A stretch of DNA of 64,000 nucleotides from Enterobacteriaceae bacterium UBA2655 (GCA_002359495.1 DENB01000057.1:1-64000), one strand, 5' to 3'. Positions 16,730 to 25,314 are shown, counted from the stretch's first letter. Made by a program: numbers and translations. The notes: generated by a model from the letters alone, not told the origin.

Positions 16730-17575
16730 ATGGCTTCTATATCAGCAGAAAAAAGTAACGCGATACAAGATATTTTTTCACGTAGCAAAGCGGTGATCGG
16801 CGTTATTCATTGCGACGCCTTTCCGGGATCGCCAAAATATCGGGGAAAACCCCTGTCATCTATTGTTGAACGCGCGTTGCGCGACGCGGATAATTATTTA
16901 TCCGGCGGCGTACATGGTTTAATTGTTGAAAACCATGGCGATATCCCTTTTGCCAAACCTGAAGATATCGGCCCGGAAACCGCCGCTTTTATGGCGGTAA
17001 TTACGGAAAAGATCCGCGAACGTTTTGGCGTGCCGCTTGGCATCAACGTATTAGCCAACGCCGCGATCCCGGCCATCGCCACCGCGCTGGCCGGCGGGGC
17101 CGATTTCGTGCGCGTCAACCAGTGGGCCAACGCCTATATCGCCAATGAAGGTTTTATCGAAGGCGCGGCGGCGAAAGCGCTGCGCTATCGCAGCCAATTG
17201 CGCGCCGAACATATTCGCGTCTTCGCCGACAGCCACGTTAAGCACGGCAGCCATGCAATTGTGGCCGATCGATCCATTCAGGAACTGACGCGCGATGTGG
17301 ACTTTTTCGAAGCCGATGCGGTCATTGCCACCGGACAGCGTACCGGCGACAGCGCCACGCTGACTGAAATCGATGAGATCCGCACCGCCACTGAACTGCC
17401 GTTGCTGGTGGGATCCGGCGTCACGCCTGACAACGTTTGCCAAATCCTGGGACGCACCCAGGGCGTGATTGTCGCCAGCACGCTGAAAGTCGACGGCGTG
17501 TGGTGGAACGAGGTCGAGCTGGCGCGGGTTAAACACTTCATGTCCGTTGCGCAATCCGCGCTGGAGGAGGCGTGA
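16730..17575 (+). CDS. BtpA/SgcQ family protein
   Basis: The 281-residue protein belongs to the BtpA family of TIM-barrel proteins, which includes E. coli SgcQ. Readable blocks are VIGVIHCDAFPGSP, GVHGLIVENHGDIPF, ADFVRVNQWANAYI, RVFADSHVKHGSH, DAVIATGQRTGD and PLLVGSGVTPDNV. The enzymatic role is not established; the fold and the phosphate-binding-like GSGVTP loop suggest a sugar-phosphate aldolase or isomerase-like activity. I take the ATG at 16730, which follows AAGGTG, and not an earlier in-frame ATG inside the opposite gene. The stop overlaps the TenA-like start (TGATG), so the genes are coupled. Confidence 0.85.
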   Translation: MASISAEKSNAIQDIFSRSKAVIGVIHCDAFPGSPKYRGKPLSSIVERALRDADNYLSGGVHGLIVENHGDIPFAKPEDIGPETAAFMAVITEKIRERFGVPLGINVLANAAIPAIATALAGGADFVRVNQWANAYIANEGFIEGAAAKALRYRSQLRAEHIRVFADSHVKHGSHAIVADRSIQELTRDVDFFEADAVIATGQRTGDSATLTEIDEIRTATELPLLVGSGVTPDNVCQILGRTQGVIVASTLKVDGVWWNEVELARVKHFMSVAQSALEEA

Positions 17576-18231
17576 TGAAATCTTTTTCCGACTCCCTGTT
17601 GGAACAGCATCAGGCAGCGTGGCAGAGCATGCAGCAGCACCGGTTTGTGCGGGATATTGAGCAGGATCGGCTGCCGGATGCGGTATTTAATCGCTACCTG
17701 GTGTTTGAAAGCAATTTCGTCGCGACGGCTATCGCCATCTTCGCGCTTGCCGTGAGCAAAGCGCCCGATATCCGCCAGCAGCGCTGGCTGATTGGCGTAC
17801 TCAACGCGCTGGTCGATACGCAGATCGCCTGGTTCGAGGAGGTCATGGCGCGGCGCAATATCAATCCGGCGGATTACCCCGACGACGTGCCGGGCGTGAC
17901 GGCGTTCCGCGACGGCATGCTCAACGTCGCGCGCCAGGGCAGCTATGCCGAGATCATCACGTTAATGTTCGGCGCGGAGTGGATGTATTACCACTGGTGC
18001 AAACGCGTCAGCGCGCAGCCGCAACAGGATGGGGATCTGCGGCGCTGGGTCGAGATGCACGCCGAAGAGGCGTTTTATCAGCAGGCGATCTGGCTGAAAA
18101 CCGAGCTGGATCGCTGCGCGCTGGCGCTCAGCGCGGATGAGAAACAGAGCCTTTCCGATCTCTACGGCGCCGTGTTGCAGTGGGAGATCGATTTCCACAG
18201 CGCCGCCTGGCCGGAGAGCACCGATGACTAG
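17575..18231 (+). CDS. TenA-like protein lacking the catalytic Cys
   Basis: The 218-residue all-helical protein matches the TenA/thiaminase II family. Classical TenA hydrolyses aminopyrimidines in thiamine salvage with a Cys two residues before a conserved Trp. Here that position reads FGAEWMYY, with Ala134 in place of the Cys. The Asp usually found in YLxQD is Glu45 (YLVFESNF). The late Glu in the WEIDFHSAAW segment is kept. This resembles the Cys-less TenA_E branch, so a different or altered hydrolysis is likely. Start ATG with GGAGGAG; the end overlaps the next gene by eight bases. Confidence 0.8.
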   Translation: MKSFSDSLLEQHQAAWQSMQQHRFVRDIEQDRLPDAVFNRYLVFESNFVATAIAIFALAVSKAPDIRQQRWLIGVLNALVDTQIAWFEEVMARRNINPADYPDDVPGVTAFRDGMLNVARQGSYAEIITLMFGAEWMYYHWCKRVSAQPQQDGDLRRWVEMHAEEAFYQQAIWLKTELDRCALALSADEKQSLSDLYGAVLQWEIDFHSAAWPESTDD

Positions 18232-18991
18232 CTGTTTCATCGAAGCGCGTAACATCTGCAAACGCTTTGGCGCCTTAACCGCGCTGAATCAGGTCAACTT
18301 ATCGATTTATCGCGGCGAAGTGCTGGCGCTGCTGGGCGACAACGGCGCCGGAAAATCCACCTTTACCAAAGTGCTGTCGGGCGCTTATGGCGCCAGCGAC
18401 GGCGAGCTCTGGATCGAGGGCAAAGCCGTCAACTTCGCATCGCCGCGCCAGGCGGCGGAACATGGCATCGCCACCATTTATCAGGAGCTGGCGCTGGCGG
18501 AAAACCTCAGCATTGCGGAGAACGTTTTTCTGGGGCGCGAGCTGAAACGCCGCGTGCTGGGCATCCCCTTTCTTAAACGCCGCGCCATGCGCGAACAGGT
18601 CGATCGGCTGCTGAAAGATCTCGATGCGCATATCTCCGACGCCGAAGCGGCGGTCGGCAGCTTGTCCGGCGGCCAGCGTCAGGCGGTAGCGATCTGCCGC
18701 GCGCTTAACCTCAACGCGCAGCTGGTGATTATGGATGAACCCACCGCGGCGCTGGCGGTGGCGGAAACGCAGAAAGTGCTGCAACTCACGCGCCGCCTCG
18801 CCGAACGCGGCTGCGCGGTGGTGCTGATCAGCCACAACATCAGCGATGTGTTTGCGGTGGCCGACCGCATGGTGGTGTTTCGCCGCGGACGCAAAATCGC
18901 CGAGCGTCGCCGCGCCGAAACCACGCAGGATGAAATCGTTTCACTGATTACCGGCGCGCATCCCGATGCACGCGCGTTTGAAAACATCTGA
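18224..18991 (+). CDS. Single-domain sugar ABC transporter ATPase (system 2)
   Basis: The 255-residue ABC protein has Walker A GDNGAGKST, Q-loop TIYQELALAENL, signature LSGGQRQA, Walker B LVIMDEPTAAL and the switch His in LISHN. It is a paralogue of the system 1 ATPase, with the same single-domain layout. I chose the ATG at 18224, which overlaps the TenA-like stop, because upstream in-frame sequence lies inside that gene. The binding protein and two permeases follow. Confidence 0.92.
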   Translation: MTSCFIEARNICKRFGALTALNQVNLSIYRGEVLALLGDNGAGKSTFTKVLSGAYGASDGELWIEGKAVNFASPRQAAEHGIATIYQELALAENLSIAENVFLGRELKRRVLGIPFLKRRAMREQVDRLLKDLDAHISDAEAAVGSLSGGQRQAVAICRALNLNAQLVIMDEPTAALAVAETQKVLQLTRRLAERGCAVVLISHNISDVFAVADRMVVFRRGRKIAERRRAETTQDEIVSLITGAHPDARAFENI

Positions 18992-19015
18992 TGACCAACT
19001 CAGGGGAAAAAAATC

Positions 19016-19987
19016 ATGCGACGCACTGCTACTGCTCTCTGTTCTCTTTCACTGCTGATCTCCGGAGTCGCTGCGGCGGCGGAAAAGGTGGCCTTTGTGC
19101 CGCAGATTATCGGCATCCCTTATTTTCAGGCGATGGAAGCGGGCGGTAAACGCGCCGCAAAGGATCTGGGCGTGGAGTTTGTCTACAGCGGGCCGGTGGA
19201 TACCAATCCGATGGATCAGCTGCAGATTGTACAGAACCTGATTGCGCAGAAGGTCAATGCTATCGGCGTCAGCGTCCTTGACGCATCGAGCATTGCGCCG
19301 GTGATGGCGCAGGCGAAAGCCAGCAATGTGCATCTGTTTACCAGCGACAGCGACGCGCCTGACAGCGGGCGGCCGGTTTATGTGGCTCAGGCCACCGACC
19401 AGGGCCTGGGCGACGCCATTATTGATGAGATGGTGAAGCGCGTCGGCGAGAACGGAAAAATCGGCATCGTTTCAGGCGAAGCGACCGCCTCCAACCTTAA
19501 CAGCTGGATTGGTTTTATGCAGCAGCGGGTAAAGAGCAAGTATCCCCGCATCACGCTGCTGAAGCCGCAATATGCCGGCGGTTCCGCCAGTCGCGCCGCG
19601 CAGATAACCACCGACCTGATGTCAGCGAACCCGGATCTCAAAGGGGTGATCGCCATGGCGTCGACCACCTGTCCGGGCGTGGCGCAGGCCATCGAAACGG
19701 CAGGAAAAAACGGCAAAGTCGTCGGCAGCGGGTTTTGCAGCCCGAATACCGCGCGCGCCTACCTGAAAAGCGGCGCGTTCGGTTACACCGTGCTGTGGGA
19801 TCCCGAAAAGCTCGGTTATCTGACGGTGTGGGCCGGCAAACAACTCATCGACGGCAAAGCCTTTAGCGCTGAAAACCCGGTATCCGGTTTCGCGGAACCG
19901 GTGAAGTTTGACAGTAAAACCGGCGTGCTGTTGTTAGGCCAGCCAGCGGTGTTTACCAAAGAGAATGTCGACCAGTTTAACTTCTGA
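19016..19987 (+). CDS. Periplasmic substrate-binding protein, RhaS/LsrB-like (system 2)
   Basis: The 323-residue protein has a signal peptide (cleavage near VAAAAE, about residue 22) and a type I binding fold closest to the rhamnose- and autoinducer-2-binding group: KVAFVPQIIGIPYFQAMEAG, here abbreviated to IGIPYFQAMEAGG, PVDTNPMDQLQIVQNL and FTSDSDAPDSGR. In that group the substrate is bound by aromatic and charged residues in the cleft; the exact ligand here is unknown. The gene lies 24 bases after its ATPase. The sequence is quite different from the system 1 binding protein, so the two importers probably take different compounds or different forms of one compound. Confidence 0.9.
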   Translation: MRRTATALCSLSLLISGVAAAAEKVAFVPQIIGIPYFQAMEAGGKRAAKDLGVEFVYSGPVDTNPMDQLQIVQNLIAQKVNAIGVSVLDASSIAPVMAQAKASNVHLFTSDSDAPDSGRPVYVAQATDQGLGDAIIDEMVKRVGENGKIGIVSGEATASNLNSWIGFMQQRVKSKYPRITLLKPQYAGGSASRAAQITTDLMSANPDLKGVIAMASTTCPGVAQAIETAGKNGKVVGSGFCSPNTARAYLKSGAFGYTVLWDPEKLGYLTVWAGKQLIDGKAFSAENPVSGFAEPVKFDSKTGVLLLGQPAVFTKENVDQFNF

Positions 19988-19998
19988 CGGGGCTTCGC

Positions 19999-20940
19999 AT
20001 GCACATGACTCTTCGGGAGGTCGCCTTGTTGGCTATCGCCCTTGCAGCCGCAGTCGGCTTCTCATGGCTTTCGCCCTGGTTCGCTACCGCCGATAACCTG
20101 CTCACTATTTTGCGTAACAGCAGCGAGCTGTTGCTTATCGCCCTCGGGATGACGCTGGTGATTGCGATGGGCGGCGTTGATGTCTCCGTCGGCGTCGTGA
20201 TGGGGGTGGCGGCGTGGGGCGTCGGGCAGCTGTTGATGACGCAGTCGCCGTGGCTGGCGGCGATTGCAGGTCCGCTGACAGGGATGCTGGCGGGGCTGAT
20301 CACGGCGTTGGTGGTGGTGACAGGCCGTATCCCGTCGATTGTCGGCACACTCGGTTTATTCGGCATCTGGCGTACCGGTTTGTTTGTGCTGCTCGGCGGT
20401 CAATGGCTCTCCGGCTTGCCGGGCACGCTGACCAACGGGCTGATGCATCCCCTGCTCGGCATTCCGGTGATGGCGTGGATCATTATGCTGGCGTGGGGCG
20501 CGGTGTGGCTGGCCCTGCGCCAGACGCCGTACGGATTATGGCTGCTGGCGGCGGGAAACTCGGAAGAGAAGGCGCGGCTGGCGGGCATTCCGGTAACGCA
20601 GGTGCGCATCGCGACGTTCCTGATCAGCGGCTTGCTGTGCGGCCTGGCTGCGACCTGCTATATCGCGACCTATCGCAACGTTGAAATGACCGTAGGCGGC
20701 AGCCTGGCGCTGGAGGCGATTGCCGCCGTGGTGCTGGGCGGCACGCGCATTACCGGCGGCTCCTGCAGCCTGTTGGGCACGCTGCTCGGCGTGTTGCTGC
20801 TGCGCATTCTGCAAAACGGCCTGTTGCTGAGCGGCGTGCCTTCGCTGTGGCAAACCGTAGTGACCGGCGCCGTGCTGCTGCTGGTATTAAGCAGCGAAGC
20901 GGCGAGCAGCCGTATGTCGCTCTTCAGGAGGGTCGCATGA
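19999..20940 (+). CDS. RbsC-type permease A (system 2)
   Basis: The 313-residue membrane protein shows the sugar permease block ALGMTLVIAMGGVDVSVG and the late EAIAAVVLGGTRITGGSCSL block. It is the first of two permeases; the LsrC/LsrD and RhaP/RhaQ systems also use two different permeases, matching the binding protein type. The stop overlaps the next start by four bases (ATGA). A second in-frame ATG two codons later is an alternative start. Confidence 0.9.
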   Translation: MHMTLREVALLAIALAAAVGFSWLSPWFATADNLLTILRNSSELLLIALGMTLVIAMGGVDVSVGVVMGVAAWGVGQLLMTQSPWLAAIAGPLTGMLAGLITALVVVTGRIPSIVGTLGLFGIWRTGLFVLLGGQWLSGLPGTLTNGLMHPLLGIPVMAWIIMLAWGAVWLALRQTPYGLWLLAAGNSEEKARLAGIPVTQVRIATFLISGLLCGLAATCYIATYRNVEMTVGGSLALEAIAAVVLGGTRITGGSCSLLGTLLGVLLLRILQNGLLLSGVPSLWQTVVTGAVLLLVLSSEAASSRMSLFRRVA

Positions 20941-21881
20941 GCATCTGGCGCAAATTTCCAGACGCGGCGCTGTTAATCGCTTTGTGGCTGCTGTTGGGCG
21001 TCGGCATTGTCGTCGCGCTGCCGCAAATGCTGGCGTCGTGGTCGATCGTCTCCATTTTGCAGTTCGCCACTTTGCTTTCGCTGGTCGCGCTGGGGCAGGC
21101 TCTGGTGATCATGACCGGCGGCGGCGGCATCGATCTTTCCGTCGGCGGCAACGTCTCGCTTTCCGGCGTGATCGGCATGCTGGCGCTGAATCAGGGCGTC
21201 AACCCTGCGCTGCTGCCGCTGATTTGTTTAGTGAGCGGCGCGCTGGCGGGCGCCGTCAACGGAGTACTGATAGCGCGCCTGCGTCTCTGGCCGCTAATCG
21301 TCACGCTGGGGAGCTTCTACCTGTTTTCCGGCCTGGCGCTGGCGCTTACCGGCGGCGCCGCCATCGCTGGCGTGCCGCCCGAGCTGACGCAGTGGGGAAG
21401 GGGCGCCAGCTTTTTTATCCCGTTGCCGTTTCTCACCTGCGTAATCCCGGCCTTTTTCTTCGCCTGGCTGATATTAAGCAAAAGCGCGTGGGGCAAATGG
21501 GTTTATGCCTGCGGCTTCAACGAGCAGGCCACGCGGCTGGTCGGCATTCCGGTCGATCGTCTGCGGCTGCTGGTCTACTGCCTGAGCGGTTTGCTGGCTG
21601 GCTGCGCCGGCTTTATTTCGCTGAGCTGGCTCGGCAGCGCGCGCCCGGAAATCGGCGTCAACCTCGAACTTGAGTCCCTGACCACCGCACTGCTCGGCGG
21701 CGTCGCCATTTTTGGCGGGCGCGGCAGCGTAGCGGGCGTGCTGGCCGCCGCGCTGATGCTGGTCACCATTAAAACCTGCATGTTGCAACTGGGACTTAAC
21801 AGCGTATGGCAGCTGGGCGTGGTGGGCGTGCTGTTAATCGTCTTATTGATGGCGCAACGTCTTTTCATCTATCGGAGATAA
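20937..21881 (+). CDS. RbsC-type permease B (system 2)
   Basis: The 314-residue membrane protein has SLVALGQALVIMTGGGGIDLSVGG, of which GGGGIDLSVGG is diagnostic, and the late block TTALLGGVAIFGGRGSV. It forms a heterodimer with permease A by analogy to LsrCD. The start ATG at 20937 follows AGGAGGGTC and overlaps the previous stop. M20 hydrolase follows after three bases, so hydrolysis and transport are encoded together. Confidence 0.9.
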   Translation: MSIWRKFPDAALLIALWLLLGVGIVVALPQMLASWSIVSILQFATLLSLVALGQALVIMTGGGGIDLSVGGNVSLSGVIGMLALNQGVNPALLPLICLVSGALAGAVNGVLIARLRLWPLIVTLGSFYLFSGLALALTGGAAIAGVPPELTQWGRGASFFIPLPFLTCVIPAFFFAWLILSKSAWGKWVYACGFNEQATRLVGIPVDRLRLLVYCLSGLLAGCAGFISLSWLGSARPEIGVNLELESLTTALLGGVAIFGGRGSVAGVLAAALMLVTIKTCMLQLGLNSVWQLGVVGVLLIVLLMAQRLFIYRR

Positions 21882-21884
21882 ATC

Positions 21885-23216
21885 ATGAGCCTGACTGAAA
21901 AAATTAACGCGCATGTTGATGCCAGCGCCGGACGTATCGCGCAAACATTATGCGATTTGCTGGCGTTTCCCTCCATCGTCAAGGTCGATCCGCGCGAAGC
22001 CGGGCCGGGAGAGCGCGATTGTCAGCTTTATCTCCGGCAACGCCTGAGCGCGCTGGGCATGGAGACGGACTTATGGGACCCTGATGGTCCGGCGCTGTAT
22101 GAAAAATATCAGGGAAGGCCGGGCGCGAATAAAGGACGAACTTTCGAAGGCCGGCCTAATCTGGGCGGCATCCTGACAGGGGCCGGCGGCGGAAAATCGC
22201 TGATGCTGACAGGACACATTGATGTGGTGCCGCCAGGGCCGCCGGAACATTGGCACAGCGATCCCTTTGTGCCGGTAATAAAGAACGATGCGATTTACGG
22301 GCGCGGCGCGGTCGATATGAAAGGGGGCGTAGCCTGCATGTTGATGGCGGTAGAACTGTTGCAGGATCTCAATATCCGGCTGGCCGGCGACGTGGTATTC
22401 ACCACCGTGGTGGATGAGGAGATCGGCGGCATGGGCTCGCTGGCGATGGTCGATCGCGGATTTAAGGCCGACGCAGGCATCATGACCGAACCGACCGCCA
22501 ACCGCATTTCACCGATATGCCACGGCATTCTGTGGGGCCGCATTATTCTGGACGGCATTGGCGGTCACGCCGAGTTGACGCCCAATAGCTGGCAGAGCAG
22601 CGGCCCGGTTGATGCGGTGATGCTGTGCCGACAGATGCTGGATGGACTGGATGTTCTCAACCGCCGCTGGCAGACGCAGCCGAACAAGAACCATCCGCTG
22701 ATGGCGCTGCCCAACCAGATTATTGTTACCCAGCTGAAAGTGGGGGAGCATCCCGCTTCAATCGCCGGCCGCGCTGAAATCGTGATTGATGTGCAATACC
22801 TGCCGTCAGAAAAAGATGAGAAGGGGCTGGGCGGCCATGTGAAAAAGGAGATCGAGGCTCACGTCGCCAGAATCTGCGCGATGGATCCTTATCTGGCGCA
22901 ACATCCGGCAAAGGTTGAATGGATTCTGGATGCCGATTGCGCCGAGATCGAAGCTGAACATCCTTTCGTCACGACTTTTCAGCAAGGCGTGAAAGAGGCA
23001 GAACTCAACCCACAGCTGGCCGGATTTGGCGCGCACAGCGATATTGGCCTGCCGAGCACGCTGGGACAAACGCCGACGGTTAATTTTGGCCCTGGCGACC
23101 CGGCGATGTCGCATCAGCCGAACGAGCATGTATCGATTGCCGATCTGGTCGCCTGCACTAAAGCGATCGCGCTGACGCTGGTGCGCTGGTGCGGCGTGGC
23201 GGAAGAGCGTCATTAA
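21885..23216 (+). CDS. M20 family metallohydrolase (ArgE/DapE type), intact
   Basis: The 443-residue protein has all M20 ligands: GHIDVVP (His111, Asp113), YGRGAVDMKGG (bridging Asp144), DEEIGG (Glu178 base, Glu179 ligand), MTEPT and a late MSHQPNEH His. Members cleave amide bonds next to a carboxylate or remove N-acyl or N-formyl groups; the formylaminopyrimidine deformylase of thiamine salvage is in this group. It closes the operon with BtpA, TenA-like protein and importer 2. A perfect hairpin terminator starts three bases after its stop. Together with a Cys-less TenA this suggests C-N bond hydrolysis of an imported compound, as inference. Confidence 0.87.
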   Translation: MSLTEKINAHVDASAGRIAQTLCDLLAFPSIVKVDPREAGPGERDCQLYLRQRLSALGMETDLWDPDGPALYEKYQGRPGANKGRTFEGRPNLGGILTGAGGGKSLMLTGHIDVVPPGPPEHWHSDPFVPVIKNDAIYGRGAVDMKGGVACMLMAVELLQDLNIRLAGDVVFTTVVDEEIGGMGSLAMVDRGFKADAGIMTEPTANRISPICHGILWGRIILDGIGGHAELTPNSWQSSGPVDAVMLCRQMLDGLDVLNRRWQTQPNKNHPLMALPNQIIVTQLKVGEHPASIAGRAEIVIDVQYLPSEKDEKGLGGHVKKEIEAHVARICAMDPYLAQHPAKVEWILDADCAEIEAEHPFVTTFQQGVKEAELNPQLAGFGAHSDIGLPSTLGQTPTVNFGPGDPAMSHQPNEHVSIADLVACTKAIALTLVRWCGVAEERH

Positions 23217-23218
23217 AC

Positions 23219-23251
23219 CTTCTCAGCGTCCAGTCGCTGGACGCTGAGAAG
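23219..23251 (+). terminator. Hairpin terminator of the catabolic operon
   Basis: CTTCTCAGCGTCCAG (23219-23233) pairs with CTGGACGCTGAGAAG (23237-23251), a perfect 15-base stem with a TCG loop, followed by CCTTTCG. It sits directly after the M20 stop. Confidence 0.8.
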
Positions 23252-23454
23252 CCTTTCGCCAGGCGGGGCGGGATCAGCGCCGCTTTACATTACTGGAGAA
23301 ATCCTGAGCTAAATTTATAAAGCACATGCTTTTCAACAGGTTGAAGGGTGAAAAACAGGTAATTTTACCGGCATTTTTTCTGTCAGCGCCTATTCTGAAG
23401 AAGTTGGGCGCTTTCGCGGCGCTTATCCCCTTGCCCCCACGACAGGAAAACATT

Positions 23455-24186
23455 GTGCTGATAAAAAAGAAGAAAATCCGTACGCATACCGAAGATCGCT
23501 ACCTTGCCCTGGCGCTGGCGACCACCGCTGGCGTATTGAATGCGATGGCGTTTGGCGCTTTTGGTTTTTTCCCTTCACATATGAGCGGAAACGCGTCGCA
23601 ATTTTCTACCGAAGTGTCCAGTTCCGATCTGCATGATTTACAGTTACTAGCCGTGCTGATCGTGGCGTTTATTATCGGTTCCATGACCTCGCGGCTGGTG
23701 GTCGCCGCCGGGCTGAAAAGAAATATCAGAACCATTTTCTGTCTGATCCTGCTGGTGGAAGGCGCCGCGCTCACCCTGACCTCAACCTTTGAAAAAATGT
23801 TTTATTCAAAGGATAACAACGGGGAAATCCTGGTGATGTTGGGTTTTCTGATGGGTATTCATAACTCTACTTCTACCCAACTTTCCAACGGACGGATTCG
23901 CTCGACCCATGTTACCGGGACGCTGACCGATGCCGGTATCGCTCTCGGCTCTTTTTTGCACGCCTCGTTCAGCCGCAGCGAAGCTGCCGATAAGTTCACG
24001 CACCGAAAAGTGCTCTATACCCATCTCACTACCATTTTTTCCTTTCTGACAGGCTGTATCGCGGGCTTTCTGCTGTATAAAACCTTTGCCTTTAACGCCA
24101 TGATCGGGCTGGGCTTGATACTGGTCGTCATCGCGCTATGGGGCGTGATGGCGACGCTACGTACCGCAGGCAGACGGCCAGGATGA
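23455..24186 (+). CDS. DUF1275 (YoaK-like) membrane protein
   Basis: Protein of about 243 residues with six membrane segments and the DUF1275 features AFGFFPSHMSGNASQFS, here with HMSGN as the core, and VTGTLTDAGIALG. I choose the GTG at 23455, preceded by AGGA at seven bases; an in-frame ATG at 23326 has no ribosome site. The family is of unknown function. The gene stands alone between two terminators. Confidence 0.82.
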   Translation: MLIKKKKIRTHTEDRYLALALATTAGVLNAMAFGAFGFFPSHMSGNASQFSTEVSSSDLHDLQLLAVLIVAFIIGSMTSRLVVAAGLKRNIRTIFCLILLVEGAALTLTSTFEKMFYSKDNNGEILVMLGFLMGIHNSTSTQLSNGRIRSTHVTGTLTDAGIALGSFLHASFSRSEAADKFTHRKVLYTHLTTIFSFLTGCIAGFLLYKTFAFNAMIGLGLILVVIALWGVMATLRTAGRRPG

Positions 24187-24204
24187 GTTTTTTTGTAGAA
24201 AGAG

Positions 24205-24234
24205 AACCGGCATAGAGGTTTTGCCGGTTTTTTT
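24205..24234 (+). terminator. Rho-independent terminator of the DUF1275 gene
   Basis: AACCGGCA (24205-24212) pairs with TGCCGGTT (24222-24229) and runs into a stretch of seven T ending at 24234. Confidence 0.85.
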
Positions 24235-24283
24235 ATGCGTATCGGCGGTCGAATTTTAATCAATAAGCGCGCCGCAGGGCTTA

Positions 24284-24300
24284 ACGTTACACTGTAACGT
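24284..24300. promoter_or_regulatory. Orphan palindromic operator
   Basis: ACGTTACACTGTAACGT is a perfect 17-base palindrome around one central base, typical in form of TetR- or MerR-family operators. A TTATAA lies about 20 bases on. The sequence downstream is the decayed EamA gene on the other strand, so the regulated gene seems to be gone. Confidence 0.5.
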
Positions 24301-24317
24301 GTGAATCAGGCGAATTG

Positions 24318-24713
24318 TTATAAAGAGAAACGCATAATCTGCGCGCGACGTTGACGGGCCGGGGAAACGTTCAGGAACAGATAGCCAATCATCATCGACC
24401 ACACCAGAGTGGTGTAATCGAAAGGCGCCAGCAGCGAGGCGTCGGTATAGCGCAGGCTCAGCGTCACCAAAATCTGCGCCATGCCGCCGAAAATCCGCAG
24501 CCGATCAGCAGCAGCCACTGCAGCGGTAAAGGCATGCGCCAGCCAAACAGCGCGGTAAAACAGGCCGATCAGCATGGTCATCAATGAGAAATAGAAAACG
24601 ATGGCACCGGGCTTCTCAACGCCGTTCAGGAAACGAATCTGTACGTTGGAGGTGGCGGAGCACAACGCGGCGATAAGCGCGAACAGCGCGCCGCGTCCTG
24701 TTCCATTGCGCAT
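24318..24713 (-). pseudogene. Decayed EamA/DMT family exporter (C-terminal half)
   Basis: The frame reads as the second half of a ten-helix EamA-type exporter: ALFALIAALCSATSNVQIRF then GGMAQILVTLSLRYTDASLL and PFDYTTLVWSMMIGYLFLN. The first half is missing. Between about 24490 and 24555 the expected sequence (FGWRMPLPLQWLLLIGCGF) is found in another frame, so two compensating frameshifts flank it; one is a lost T in GGATTTTC. The C-terminus after FLN also departs from the family. The gene cannot make a working exporter. Confidence 0.8.
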
Positions 24714-24855
24714 ACTGGTCCTGTTAGTAAATTCAGGTCAAATAATTCACAGACGATTTAATTTCCGCCAGGCTTTAAACAGTACTCTTCAGCTCAACTG
24801 CGCTCTGATGGTTAACCATCGCACGCGCGGTTAATTCCGGTGGGAAAATACAATC

Positions 24856-25314
24856 ATGCGTATGACTTCGCTCTTCCCGGCACCATCATGCCTGCGTTCC
24901 GGCGTACTGCTGGCGTTAAGCCTGCTGCTGGCGTCGCTTGCTACCGCCCGGGCGGCAGACGGCACGCTGTTCCGCTCTTTAAACCCCAACGTCGCCGATC
25001 TGAATCAATATCAATGGCGCAATCGTCCCGTCGTGATTTTTGCTCCGTCAGAAAAAGACGCTGATTATATTCGGCAGATAAAAATGCTGGAACAGAGCCG
25101 GGCGGCGCTGGCCGAACGCGACATTATCGTACTGAGCGATACGGCCCCCGCTAAGAACGGGCATCTCCGTTCACAGCTTCAACCCCATGGCTTTGAGGTG
25201 GTGCTGGTCGGTAAGGATGGCGGAATAAAAATTCGTGAAAAAGCGCCGGTCAGCTCAGAAGCGCTGTTATCCACTATCGACAGGATGCCGATGCGTCAGA
25301 ACGATCAGGATTGA
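24856..25314 (+). CDS. DUF4174 domain secreted protein
   Basis: The 152-residue protein has a signal peptide (hydrophobic run 17-29, cleavage near ATARA-ADG) and a thioredoxin-like domain of the DUF4174 family: WRNRPVVIFAPSEKDADY, here best seen as RPVVIFAPSE, then ERDIIVLSDT and FEVVLVGKDGGIKIRE. No CxxC pair is present, so redox exchange is not expected. A periplasmic role is likely, function unknown. The gene is alone; the decayed exporter upstream is on the other strand. Confidence 0.82.
   Translation: MRMTSLFPAPSCLRSGVLLALSLLLASLATARAADGTLFRSLNPNVADLNQYQWRNRPVVIFAPSEKDADYIRQIKMLEQSRAALAERDIIVLSDTAPAKNGHLRSQLQPHGFEVVLVGKDGGIKIREKAPVSSEALLSTIDRMPMRQNDQD

Noticed and set aside
23326..23454. 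ATG at 23326 as start of the DUF1275 gene
   Set aside because: No ribosome site, and the added 43 residues do not fit the family; GTG 23455 has AGGA at proper distance.
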